Positions 47,117-58,729 of a stretch of DNA of 64,000 bases are shown here, in pieces. The position numbers were made by a program, and so were the translations under genes. A model generated the notes under the pieces. It ran no database searches. It was not told the DNA's origin and saw only the letters and a list, made by a program, of their open reading frames with translations. The DNA lies in assembly GCA_027943335.1 (NCBI GenBank), contig BSBK01002936.1, positions 420,001 to 484,000 on the forward strand. Reading direction: 5' to 3'. This stretch comes from Chamaecyparis obtusa. Lineage: Eukaryota; Streptophyta; Pinopsida; Cupressales; Cupressaceae. The first letter of the stretch is position 1; each line of letters starts with the position of its first letter.

Positions 47117-47950
47117 CTCCGTATCTTGATGAATTGAATCACCACGCTCCTCTAAATCTCCATATGCAATACCCATCGTAACTTGTCCTGTACTAGGTTT
47201 AAATAAATTTAAATTTATAAATATAACTATATATATACAATTACTTGATTTTTCATGAATATTGAAATTAAATGGTTTCTTACCTATTGTAATACACATC
47301 TAATGTCGGATAACTCAAAAAAGTCTAAGGACACTACATGAGGATCAATGACCTCATTCATAAGAAAATCTAAGAATCTGATGTGAAATCATGATGAGAT
47401 CATAGGTGTCTATTGTAGGGGAGCTTGTATATGCTATGGAGGTAGTGTAAGATCATCCACACTATGTCGTGGAGTTTTAGGATGTATCTTGACATCGTCC
47501 TATCTGGAGGTACCTACCTCTACACCTCCCTATCCACAACTGCTACCTATGGAGGATCTACCATGTCCTCCTCCAATGAAATTATGCATATTATGCAGAT
47601 CAATCCCATCCAACATAGAAATCCTTTGGTAAGGTGTGAGGAGATCACTAGCTAAATTAGAGCTCATGTCGCGTAGATGATCCTAGAGGAATTTGTGCTA
47701 TATCTTATGGATTGGGAAGGTCAAATAACATGTAAGGATCATAAAATGGACTAGAAGATGATATACCTACACTCATCTAGGATCTAAGCATCTACCTACC
47801 CACACGATCAGATGAGAACTCATCGAATTGAGTTGTGATGGTGGAAATTCTAGAAAACATATCTACACATGCATCATTTTCTACAACCTGTCTAGCTCCA
47901 GTGTAAGTCTCCAAACCTTTTGGAAGAACCAAAAGGTTTTGACTTGGAAC
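47117..47950 (-). pseudogene. Decayed spliced gene fragment with a 96-bp intron, product unknown
   Basis: On the minus strand a frame near 47940-47810 (LETYTGARQVVENDACVDMF) and another near 47670-47290 (ISMLDGIDLHNMHNFIGGG, DPHVVSLDFFELSDIRC) lead to a perfect donor GTAAG at 47283. An AT-rich intron of 96 bp (47188-47283) ends in CAG. A 71-bp exon (47117-47187, TMGIAYGDLEERG) closes with a further GT donor at 47116. Intron size and composition are typical for plants. Upstream frames contain several stops. It may be the C-terminal part of a transposon-type gene; I do not recognise the family. The tandem array at 41922-46570 lies downstream of it. Confidence 0.45.
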
Positions 47951-49430
47951 AATGCCCTCTTACTAGGGGGCTATGGTAAATTGGGTCATCTACACTTACC
48001 ATGATATCTCACCCAACCTTGACCAGCATGTGGAGGTAAATCTATGTAATCAACATCATAACCCAAATGGAAATCTACAAATAGTTATTTGTAGAAATAT
48101 AGGGGCTCCTCATCCTTTTGGGGCCACATATGATCAACGTCCTACCACCTTGGATATATAAAAGGGGCTTGGTGTGATTCCACAACCATGCTCCCCTAAT
48201 GGACCTTATGGCCTTAGGGGCCCCCCTTCTGCTTTCTGCTTGTCTCTCTTTTTGTCATCTTTAGAGGTTTTTGTCCTTAGTTTTTTTAGTTTTCAGCCTT
48301 TCCAGCCTTGTCACCCTTTTGCACTTTCAAAGGTCGGCAGAGCAGGAAGCACTTGGACCTTTTGGCTATTCCCCATTTTTGGACCTATCAAAGGATTGCA
48401 ACACTGAAAGTTTGACTCTAGCAGGAGTCGGCCTTTCAGGTTTATCGAGCTTTTGGAGGTCCGCACCCATGAAAAGGCTGAAAGGCCGATTCATGGGGTG
48501 CTTGCATCAGCAACCCTGCGTAGCCTATAAAAGGTGTGTGAGGGTTTTCAAACCCTCACTTTGTGCACGCTCCTCCACTTCTTGCCCACTTTTTCACCAC
48601 CTGTCACCTGTTCATCGCTTGGAACTCATCTCCTCACTAGTCATCGTCAAGTTTTTCATCTCCTAGGTAGGTGGTCTTTTCTCCCTACATTTTTGTCTTA
48701 GTTTAGTGATCTTTTTTCTTTCATCCTTCCCACTTTGTTCTACATTTAGGGTTGCATCTTCTTAGCCTTTTCAGCATTGTCCTTAGGTCTAGGTTGCTTG
48801 GAGTCAGCCTGTTTTGGCCTTAGGGATTGTCAAGGTAGTTTCTTTGCATCCATTGGTGAGTTTGTAGTCAAACTCACTGTCAGACTCATTTTTGAGTCCA
48901 ACTGTAAACCCTATAAGTTTCGAACCTACGGGGTCCCAAACTTTCACAATAACTTGTGTGTCAACAAAACTTCCAAGTGCTAGATCATTTTCAGCGTTTC
49001 AGTGTTTTCACACACCGAAACACTTCACACCTTTGAAACACTAAAGTAGACCTTATGCTCCAGGATTTCAACACTTTTGGCCATGTTGGCCTTTTTGCAT
49101 GTTGAAAATGTTTCACTCATTGAATCACCGATTGTTTCTAGATGGGAACCTTTCCTCGACCTTTTTGGCCTTTTCTAATTTGTCATCCTTTTCAGCCTAC
49201 GAGGTTTTTGGACCTACGATTCATCGAAAGACTTAAAACATGGCAGAGGCCTCTTTCAGTAGTTTTGGCCTTTTTAGCCTTTTGGAGATGCGACACCCCT
49301 GATGGCCCGAAAGGCTGAAACTCCTTTTCTGACCCATTCCAATTTGATATTTAAAAGATATACTTTGTTTTTTGGGTCTTTTTTTTTCTCTCATCTTGTT
49401 ACTCATTCACATCTTTTCCTCTCTACAGGT
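47951..49430 (+). promoter_or_regulatory. Promoter-like leader with TATA box upstream of the 49.4-kb ORF
   Basis: TATAAAAGG at 48526-48534 is followed by about 900 bp of pyrimidine-rich leader ending in a good splice acceptor (CTCTCTACAG at 49428), two bases before the ORF ATG. 48270-49330 is unusual in carrying many copies of CCTTTTCAGCC/GGCTGAAAGG-type words. It could be an LTR or a leader with intron. No gene is seen in it. Confidence 0.5.
48526..48534 (+). promoter_or_regulatory. TATA box
   Basis: TATAAAAGG in a locally less AT-rich context; best TATA match in this region. Confidence 0.55.
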
Positions 49431-52400
49431 ATGGCTGGGAAGGTACTAGCATCACTAGCAATGAAGTATTAGTTCAAAGGATATCACCCACCATCCAAAG
49501 TAACCAACCTGCATGCAGAAATAACTGATACAGATATAGGGAATGTGCGCTAGAATGAATACTTGAACAAGTGTTCTCATTTAGTGGTCCATTTAGAGGA
49601 CTGTACTTCATTAGTCCATTGCTCTTTGGTGAATGCAGTAGCACACCTAGTCTCCATCCAGTCGATGGACTTGATCAACACACTAGCCAATAACTATGTG
49701 CCAGATGAGTGCATGGTCAAGAACAACCTTAGAGAAGTGGTCTTAGATTTGAACCTTGACAACATTGAGGATGTCTTCCATCTACCCAAAGGGGTAGATA
49801 AGTTCTTCAATTTCAATATCAATAAGGGGATGGAGTTTTACAACACAGACATACAAAGGGCTCACAACATCATCAACAATGAGTACCTAATGCAGTCATT
49901 TCCCAAGAATAGATTGGATAGAATTGACATGAGGAGAGGCTATATGAGAGAGGATATCTAGGCAGCCATAACAATGACAAGCAGGGTATACGGGCTACCT
50001 AAGTCCCATCAATTGGAGCACTGGATGATTCTCTTGATCTAGAAAATAAAAGAAAGGAAGGCAAGGTTTGATTGGGTGGCTATTCTAAGTGACCAGCTGG
50101 ATGAAAAACTAATTTGGGTGAAAACAGATCCCAACTTCTACATGACATCCTATGTCATGTATTTACTAGCCGCTAGGGTAGTATATCCAGGATTAACTAA
50201 AGTTGGAAACATCGGGGAACAAAACACGTGGCCATTCACTTTGTACCCTCAATTGGTGAGGAAGGACTTCTTCACACACAATAGCCTAGATTTCAGGATA
50301 GTTAAGGATGCCTTTGCTTTTGCAGTCATCTACTCCATTGAGGGTGACTATGCTAAAAGGTTATCAACAAGAGCAGCAGCTAAGGTAAAGGCCATTGGGG
50401 AATTTTATACAAAATTCCAAACATTCACATACATTTAGGTCGCAGGAAGCACCCTAGCACCCAAGAAGCTCCCAAGGTACCCTTCTGATAGGGTAATTCT
50501 ACTAGAGATAGCAAGGTAGTTGTCTGATGCCCATGATCATATCAAGTACAAGAAGAAACATTGCTGGGACTTTCCTATTTCCGTTAGTCCCCACTATGTA
50601 CTTGACATGAAGGTCTACAAGTCATTGACCAGAGAATGGGATGAATTCCCACTAGAAACCTACAATCTAGTGAGGCCGCATTTTGACCCCATTGGTACCT
50701 ATAGCCACATAATGGGGAGACACTACATTCATGAGATGCATGTTGAAGACCATTGGGCTAATTGTGTAGATGATTATGAGGTAAGAGTCCATGACTATTG
50801 TCGAATGAGTCTGGAGCTGGCACAGGGTGCCCTTTCTCTGAGAATTCCATAGAAGGCAGTAGATGCTGACCCAGATAAGATTTTGGATTCTATATATAAC
50901 ATAGACAAGGTATACACCAGGGCCATCCTAAAATTGGAGGTAGATTGAGATGAGAATGATAGCATGGATTTCAGAGCCCGGTATGTGATCAAACTAATGA
51001 AGTCTTTGATTGCTCATCCATTTCCAATGCAATCACTCCCCATGAAGCAACTCCCCGAGAAACTATCTCGAGAAAAGAAGAAGGGAGAAAAGATACTAAA
51101 ACCATAGTTCAAAGAGGTTGCCCCTGTGAAGGTAGAAACTGTGTATTGACATGAGCGTCCCACCACATATGGTCTAGCTATGCACTCTAAGAAGGTGAAA
51201 ACTAGGATGATCGGAAGTATTGCAACACTAGAAGCACTTTCACCTAGCAACCATGATTCTCCAAGCTTGGAAAAGAAAATGAAATTCAAAATCATAGGGC
51301 CCAAGCCATCTAGAGTGGTCAAGGGTCATGTGTACAATAGGAAGAGAGGCTCAATGCCTACACAAATGGATACCCTGGTGGAAGATGATGAAGATCAAAT
51401 GGATGAATTTTCCCTCGGTAGGAGGACCCAGTCTGCAGGATTCTTAAAGAAAAGAAGGATAACGAATGATGATCCTAAGGATGTTGGAGGGGCTACATAG
51501 GTAGAGCCAATAAATATGGATGCCCTTGGTGATGATGAATTCAACATCAAAGACTATGCAGGGTTGCATGGGTTCAAGGAGTCTGAGCAACAAGCTCCTA
51601 TGCAATTCACTAGTCTTTGCAGTGGCATGGGAAAGGACCTACAATAGGGACCTCTAGGGTGAAATGATGTTGAGATAACTGAGGACCAAGGATAAACTAC
51701 AAAACTTGAAAAGGACTCTTCTATTGGGATCACTTCAAAAGAAGGAGCAAGTACACAGGTACCATTAGTTTCATCCATTCTAGCTCTGCCTCCACCTCAT
51801 CCTTCCACACCTCCTACCATTCCACTTCAAGAGCTTCCCACTACTCCACTTTCCACTTTCGTACAGAGTACTCCATGTTCTCAGTAACCTTCTTCATCCC
51901 ATGTTCCCTTCCCAACTCCAACTCCACCAACCCATTCAACCACTCCCCTTGTGTCTCCTACACCTTCCCCACTCAATATTCCTCCGCAAGTTCACATTGC
52001 GTCAGTGCCTCAAAGCCCACAGGAGCCACAAAAAGAAGTCAAAGTCACTGGTGGAGAGAAAATGGAAGAAATTCATATAGGATCTGAGGAGCCAGATGAG
52101 AAGAGAGAGTCACAGGTGAAAGAGGAGCCACATACTAAAGAAGAAAAGCCTCAAAATGATACAGAGGAGAAAACAACAGATGAGTAGCAAACTACTAATG
52201 AGGGAGAACATGAACAAGATGCTAAGAATGAGCAGGAAATGGGGGAAGAAGAAGAATCTCAAGAGTAAATAATGATAGAGCACTTGGCAACCTCTTCTGC
52301 ATTGGCTACTCCCTATGAGCCATTGAATGCATTCTCAAAGCCCACATGGTTTACCAAAGAAGTACAGCCAAGGGTTAGGATATACACTAGTGATGAGGTC

Positions 52401-53496
52401 GACATGACCATGCAAGGGCACACTTTCCACAAAATGACACCAGTTCCCCAAGGAAGGAGAATGTCCTATGTAACACAAGACCAAGCAAGAAGGTGGAAAA
52501 CATAGGTGTCTGTTCCTACAATGGATGTGTATAAATGAGATCACCCCAGATGATTATGTGTTGGAGGAAGTAGACTTGGGAGAACCAACTAGGGAAGGTA
52601 GAAAAACCTTGGCTACTTTGGGCTTGAAGCATGCTCTAGGCTTCATGAATAAAGATGAAGAAAGGATAAAAGCCTTGGAAGAGAAAAATGAAGCTATGAA
52701 GAAATTCACTCTGAAGACAGTGGGTCAAATCAACCCTAATAACTCTGAAGCCTTATTATAGGCAATTTTGGAAAAGAAGTGGGATATACACACAGATGTT
52801 CCACATTATTTTGTATGGGCTTGTGCTGAATGGAAGCTAGATTTTAAGCAGTTCGCTAGCTTATTTCTTAGGAGGATCTTCAGGCCCTTTTGAGGCATTT
52901 TGGCAAGAGTAACTTCTTTAGTGGAGATCATGAGTGAAGAAAATGGTGTAGAAGAAACCATCCTCAATTGGAAAAAGGTATTGGATGAATTAATAATGAT
53001 AAGAAAGCAATGCTTCTAGGTTCTGATGAAGATTTATGAAGGGGTGGAACTGGATAATTTTGAAGAATGGATCCAAGAGATAGTAGGGGCATTGGCCGTA
53101 TTTGAGAAGGTTCTCAAAAGATTGAATAAAAGAAGAGATGACAACATGCTTTTTGTAAAGGAGCTATAGGAGTTCTTTGAGGGATTAGACTTGGATTTGT
53201 TTGATGATGATGATGATAAGACCATGCATTCATTGAATGACATCATCAATCAGTACCTAAGTATATTCTAAGGGGTAAAGTTGAAAGAAGACCTCCAACA
53301 AATGTTCTACTAGAAGGAAGAGATCTAGAAAATGCTATCTCGAGAAGAGGAGATAAAGGATTTTGCTAAGGAGTTGATGGATTTTAGAGATAGGAAGAAG
53401 GAGATTCTCCAAGGGGTCAAGATGCCAGACTTTGATGAGGTGCTCAAGATAGTGGATAGGTTCAAGCAAGCACATCCATAGGTGCCTTCCAGTTAG
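49431..53496 (+). pseudogene. Long unrecognised ORF (about 1,350 codons) with globular head, low-complexity middle and coiled-coil end
   Basis: The ATG at 49431 follows a splice acceptor. The head (49431-50930) is globular: LVVHLEDCTSLVHC, NIEDVFHLPKGVDKF, FYMTSYVMYLLAARV, WPFTLYPQLVRKD. A basic stretch (51000-51480) is followed by a Pro/Ser/Thr-rich (51780-52000) and then Glu/Lys-rich (52040-52270) middle. A C-terminal half (52530-53496) has coiled-coil and acidic segments (EERIKALEEKNEAMKK, five consecutive Asp). Stops occur about every 100-150 codons and at least one frameshift lies near 52510, so it is not functional as it stands. I recognise no enzyme. The style matches retroelement-associated ORFs and the accessory ORFs elsewhere in this window. 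It could be the ORF of a non-autonomous LTR element or a decayed host gene. Confidence 0.5.
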
Positions 53497-54917
53497 TGAA
53501 CCTCTAGTCCAAGACCTGCCAATTCTATGTACAGAAAGTTTAGTTTTGACACTTAGTCATTTATGTAGTGTAGGATTTTTTGCCATTTCAGCCATAAGGA
53601 TTTTTTCAGCCACCTACAAGTCTGATAGGTCTGACAAGTCTGAAATAGTGGAGATAAAGGATGTAGCACTTAGTCAATTTTGAGTCTTGCATTTTTCGGA
53701 CCAACTGTCAGGATTTGGGCATTTTTTGGTATGTCCGAAAGTTGACTCTAGTTATCTCAAAGATCACTTTCTAGTCATCTAGGCTTTCTTTCGAGGATCA
53801 TTTGTACATGATTTTGGGATCTCTTTTAGTCAGGTCCACATGGAGTAGTCAGAAGCCATTGATCAAGGGTACAAACATGAAGATTACCGAGTCCATACAC
53901 ACATTTTAGCTCCATTTTTTAGATGTTTGATGCTTGATTTATTCAAATCTTTGTAATGCATGTGGATTAAATCCATGCTAGGATAGCTTAGCTAGACTTT
54001 AGAAGTATTTTCTTTAATGCAAGCTATGGTTTAGATTTATTTTCAAGTTTAGTTGCAGTGAAACCCTAGCTGCCAAAATAAGAGAAGAGATCTATAAATT
54101 GTAATAAAATGATGTAATGAAGGTGGATTGGATCATTAATACAATACATACAATTGGTTTTTCATTCATGGTGTGACTTGTCTACCATCTATGCAAAATT
54201 TGTGAATGTGTGATTTGCTATTCTTTATTTCAAAGAGCCATTGGTTGTTTAATGATTTCAAGTCTACGATCTTTTAATTCGGTGTTTGCTAGTATCACAT
54301 TGCTATGTTGTGACAAATTTCTGAGAAGATTGTTCTTTGGTGCTTTAAGATTAACTTGTCTCATGTGTACACACATCTACAGTGGCTTCATGATCTAATG
54401 AGCTTTGTCTTATCTTACGCCTGTATTTATTTGATTCTGTTGGTGATTGCATCCATTTAGTTGAAGATTGTGACATGATCTGATCTCTATTTTGTGTGTT
54501 TCTTCATTTTCTTGGTTATTTAATCCGCATGATGGTGTGATTGCTAGAATATGTCCATTAGGTTTCTTTCTGCAATCCCTTCCAAATCTTTTGTTACCCT
54601 ATATTTTCTAACCATCTTTGCAAGTTGCTTTCAGTAGATTAATTAAACTAACATTGCTTTTATTTTTGAATCTGAAAATCGTATAGAAAAAGAAGACAAC
54701 TTTTGGTTTCCTAAAGTTTGTTTTGCAATTTCCCTTAAGAGAAGAACCAGCAAAGGCCTCCTTGTTAAAAAATTCACATTTGTCTTTTGTTGAGCTATCC
54801 AAGCAGTTGAGACCTAGCTAGAAGGAACCTTGAGATTGATTCCATCAATCTTCCAAGAGGGGAAGTTGCTCGTGCAAATTCCTAGCCATTGTCTTTGTGT
54901 AAAAATGATGCTCAACA
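53497..54917 (+). other. Non-coding region, possibly the remnant 5' LTR of the plus-strand Gypsy
   Basis: No gene. The end reads CTCAACA at 54917, then a 4-base gap and a primer-site-like TGGTGCTAG. This is the arrangement at the inner edge of a 5' LTR. I could not align it convincingly with the 3' LTR at 61550, so it may be a diverged remnant or belong to another element. Confidence 0.35.
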
Positions 54918-54921
54918 GAAG

Positions 54922-54938
54922 TGGTGCTAGAAGGAGGG
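54922..54938 (+). promoter_or_regulatory. Presumed primer-binding site of the plus-strand Gypsy
   Basis: TGGTGCTAGAAGGAGGG lies just before gag and resembles the TGGCGCTAGAAGGAGGG context I recall for plant Gypsy elements, with one C-to-T change at a CpG. tRNA not assigned. Confidence 0.45.
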
Positions 54939-56122
54939 CCCTCAAAAGGGACACCCATAATATCACATCATTCTCTCCCTAGAGATTTCAATGAGTCCTT
55001 AGATCTTCACCCAGTAAAGGGGAGTTCCTTGAGTTCACAGAGTTTCATAGACCTCGCAGTAGTAAAACAAGGCATAGAGAGGATACTTCAGATCATCCAG
55101 ATCTTCCTCCAAGTCCAACCATTGTTGCCCCACCTGCTGCTCCACCACCATCGGTTCCAATGGCATTTTTTGCAAATGCTCAAAGTTTAGCATTGAATTT
55201 ATAGGGATAGCTCCATTAGCTGCCCAAAAATCCTAAGAAGTTTTGTCCATGCTTCATCTATGGAGAATCCAGGACAATGGAAGAACACATCTATGCATTC
55301 AAGGAATTGTGCAATTGAAAAGAGATTTCTCATCAAGACATCATGTGCCACCTCTTCCCTTACACACTGGGGGAGTTCACATATAACTAGTATCTGAATT
55401 TACCATGAGGATCCATTGCTATTTGGCAAGAATTTGAAATAAAGTTCCTAAATCAATTCAAAGTATATGTGGATTTGGCAACTCTTCATCACCAATTCAT
55501 CTCAGTGAGAAAAGACCTCAATGAATCTATTGTTATGTTCAATCACCATTTTCACAAGATGTACTAGAAGCTTGAAGCTCCATACATGGTACCAATTGGC
55601 CTTGCCATACAAGTATACTTGCGCACTTTGGACCCACTAACATCTATATTCTTGAAAAGATTGCCTCCAAGGGACATTGACACTTTGGATAAAGTATGCA
55701 AAGAAGCTATCTTGTTTACTCCACAAATGGACCCACAACTAGGAGGAAGTTATGGCATCCCACCAACATTGGGGGATGCTGTCATGACTGGTCCATTTGC
55801 AGCAAACAATCAACTACCAATGCAACAAACCCTGAGGATCAATCTAGTACCAACTCCATATGTTGCTACCCCACCATTGGCCATCACATACTCGGGGTAT
55901 GATACACACAAGGCTGCCTTTTGTGAGCAAAAGGCCACTACCCCAAATGAACCAAATCAAGCTCTAGTAAATGAGTTAGATGCCATGAAGAAGACATTGT
56001 CCCAATTGATCGGGGAGATCACATGAATGAAGCTCAACCCAACTCCAAATCAAGGAATTTATCCATGGCTAGCTATTGTCCCAAATACTTACTCTCAAAA
56101 TCAAAATTGTTATTATGGAAAT

Positions 56123-56160
56123 TACAACAATAACAATAACAATAACAATAGTGGAGGAGG
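56123..56160 (+). repeat. AACAAT microsatellite in gag
   Basis: Short run of AAC/AAT triplets encoding poly-Asn. Confidence 0.85.
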
Positions 56161-56530
56161 TTATGGGAACAAATCATAGGACAAATGATTTAGACAACAA
56201 AGGACAAATAGGACTTGGAATACATGTCTGAACAATGGTAGTATCCCCATGGACAATACCAATTTCTTCAACTTGTTCGAAGCCATTCACACCCAAGGTC
56301 CCAACATGCATTAACCAGATTACGAGTATAGGGGAGAGTCTGATAATCAAATCCAAGATCCTGAGAGTTCCCAAGCCCATTTTAGTGCCATGGTATTTGA
56401 TTCATATGATCCAAGTTTGAACGGAACTCTAGTCAATAACTCTAGTCCATGCTTTCCAGAGAAACAATAGAAATACCCACAACTTGAGAAGCAGAAGGGA
56501 GCCCCTGATGAATGGCATTCCTCCAAGTAT

Positions 56531-57110
56531 GCTTCCCATTCCACCTGATCCAATGGGCAGAAATAACCCTACACCCCCGAGGGGACTAAGTACCACTATT
56601 GTTCAAGCACCACCATACCCACAAGCCGCATTAAAAAACCCAATCTGGGCCAATGAAAGATACAGTGTAGTACAGGAACTAAAAAAGGTTAGAATGAATA
56701 TGTCAATGCATGATATGATGCATAGTTGTCCTACTCAAAGAGAAGCTCTCCTAAAGTCCTTAGATCATTCCAAGTCAGCATTGCCCAACAATAATGCCAA
56801 AAATGTATCTAATATGAATGCAAGAGAGCGAATGCCGACTATGTTCAAAGATAGGGTAGAAGTGCCCCCATTCCTCCTTAGCCTCAAAATATTTTGGAAG
56901 AACTTGCATAATTGTTTAATCGACTCGGGTGCTTCATGTAATGTGATGCCATTGTCTATATGCCGAAGACTAGGAAAGAATCCTCATCCAACTAATCGTG
57001 TGGTGATCCAACTTGATAAAATGGAAGTTAAAGTCATTGGGGTCTTGAAGGACACACCTATTCAATGGCTAACCCTAGAATCCAGGATTGCATCAATGTA
57101 CATGTAGTGG
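56531..57110 (+). pseudogene. Plus-strand Gypsy aspartic protease
   Basis: One frame (56484-57107) without internal stop carries a Pro-rich linker and then the retropepsin active site NCLIDSGASCNVMPL at about 56910-56955, with the D-S-G-A motif intact. The C-terminal flap region is cut by a stop at 57105. Sequence beyond (57110-57560) is badly frameshifted. Confidence 0.8.
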
Positions 57111-57898
57111 ACATCCCATAGACCTATGGCATGCTACTTAGCTAGGAATGGACCCGATCTTTGAGGGGTTATTTTTCCACTAATTTTACTCAACTTTTTC
57201 TGCCATGGAAAGGGCTCAACAATCAAATTAAGATCGATGCAGAACCTAAACTCAAATAGATGATAACTTAGTATAACACCCTGAATGAAGTTTTGTTCTC
57301 ACAGGCTGATTTGGGAGTGTACTATATTGATAAAGCCTTCACATTCCACCTCAAAGGGGAAGAAGATTCTGATAATAGTCTGGTGCAAGGATTGGTAGAT
57401 GCCTAGATCACAGATGAAGTTTTCATAGAATTCATAATAGGCATGACAAAGAACATGAGACACCTTGGTAGAGATGCTGACCCAAATATACTGATGTTAC
57501 TAGGTTATTGTTGCCTCCATTAGACCAATCATTCAGAATTTACATGCCAAGACTGTCAACAGATGGTTGTTCAGGTAGTAAGCCAGATGTCTGACACGCC
57601 CCAGCATAAAAGAGATGCAACAACAGGATCAAATGAGGATGGACCCTCTATCCATAAACAACCAAAGATCCCTGTAGCCAAGGATTTTATAAAAGAAGAA
57701 TGGAGTTCCTCTGATGATGGTTGCCTACCCCTATATGATGAAGTTTGGCATGAGGCCCAAGAAAAGAAAAAGATGAAATGGGTTCCACTTTCAAAAAGAG
57801 AAATTTTGGATGAGGGAAAGTTGAAAACCCAAAGTAAAGAAGACTTGTCACTACTTGCAACCCTTGTAGAAACCTGAATCAAAACACCGATACCAGAG
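57111..57898 (+). pseudogene. Plus-strand Gypsy polyprotein spacer between protease and extra RNase H
   Basis: Readable only in part. 57563-57877 gives an acidic, charged segment (DEVWHEAQEKKKMKW). No domain recognised and no G-patch seen here. Confidence 0.5.
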
Positions 57899-58330
57899 GT
57901 GATTCCAAAACCCCAAATCAAGACGGCTCTCAAAAGGAATCATTCAGTCTGGAAACTTCACTTTGATGGCTCCAAGTGTAAGCTAGGAGTAGGAGATGGG
58001 ATTGAATTAATCAGCCCCCGTGGAGGTTCATACTATGTTGCCTATCGATTACAATTCCACTGCACTAACAATGTTGCCAAGTATGAGGCTCTAGTTTGGG
58101 GTCTCCTCTTCATGCATAAGAAGAAGGTAAAAGTAATAGTTGTGGTAGGTGACTCACAACTGGTAGTCTAAAAAATCAAGAGCCAATATTCCTGCACTGA
58201 CAAATGATTGGTCTCGTATCGCAACTGCATTTGGGACCTAATTGAAGACTTTGAAGCCTTTAACATTTGAAGTGTCCCAAGGAGAAAGAATACTATCACC
58301 AACACTTTAGTAGTGTTTGCAAGCTCTCTA
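57899..58330 (+). pseudogene. Archaeal-type RNase H located upstream of RT
   Basis: The RNase H fold is readable with three of the catalytic residues in place: Asp in WKLHFDGSKCKLG, Glu in NNVAKYEALVWG and Asp in VVVGDSQLVV. After a stop at 58169 the C-terminal part continues with NTLVVFASSL near 58300, where the last Asp (usually in an A-D-x-L-A context) appears lost. It lies between protease and RT. In the other Gypsy element of this window the same domain lies between RNase H and integrase. Confidence 0.85.
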
Positions 58331-58729
58331 CAATAGCTAGAGAAATCCAAATTGAAGAAATTCTCTATAGAACTCATGGTTGTACTGGCTGTCCCTGGTA
58401 ACATCAAAAACTTCTAGGTATTTCAAGATGATCAACAGATATTGGAATTAATCATGAACGTTGGGATCTTTGACAAGCAGAGCATTGATGAAGAAGAGGG
58501 TGAAATGGAAGAGTTATATGACCTAGGGATTGTGAACTTGAAAACCAATTCCATTCCAAAAGGCATGGTGGCTCTGGAGAGGATTTTTGACAAAGACAAA
58601 CATGCTAAGGAGAGAGGGAGAATGCCAGTAGTGGGTGGAGACGATTGTAAACTCTACAAATTGGGTACATAACTCAAACCCAGGAAGGTTAGTATAGGTA
58701 GAGTTGGCACACCAAAGGAAAAGAAATAG
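58331..58729 (+). pseudogene. Polyprotein spacer between extra RNase H and RT
   Basis: The frame 58442-58669 (acidic, DEEEGEMEELYDLG, then GMVALERIFDKD) leads in pieces to RT. No domain recognised. Confidence 0.5.

Larger units (their letters stand above)
54921..56530 (+). pseudogene. Plus-strand Gypsy gag
   Basis: A Pro-rich N-terminal part (about 55100-55165) precedes the gag core at 55240-55700: FCPCFIYGESRTMEEHI, then GSIAIWQEFEIKFLNQF and DPLTSIFLKRLPP. A linker (55700-56025) ends in a short coiled coil (VNELDAMKKTLSQL). An Asn-rich stretch encoded by AACAAT repeats (56123-56160) follows. No clear zinc knuckle is visible. Several in-frame stops lie in the core. Confidence 0.75.

Noticed and set aside
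52335..52544. Minus-strand ORF in the 49-53 kb region
   Set aside because: Shadow of the long plus-strand ORF.
53497..54917. Full 5' LTR equal to the one at 61550
   Set aside because: Only the inner edge and primer-site context fit. I could not align the body with the 3' LTR or the solo LTR, so it is kept only as a low-confidence remnant.
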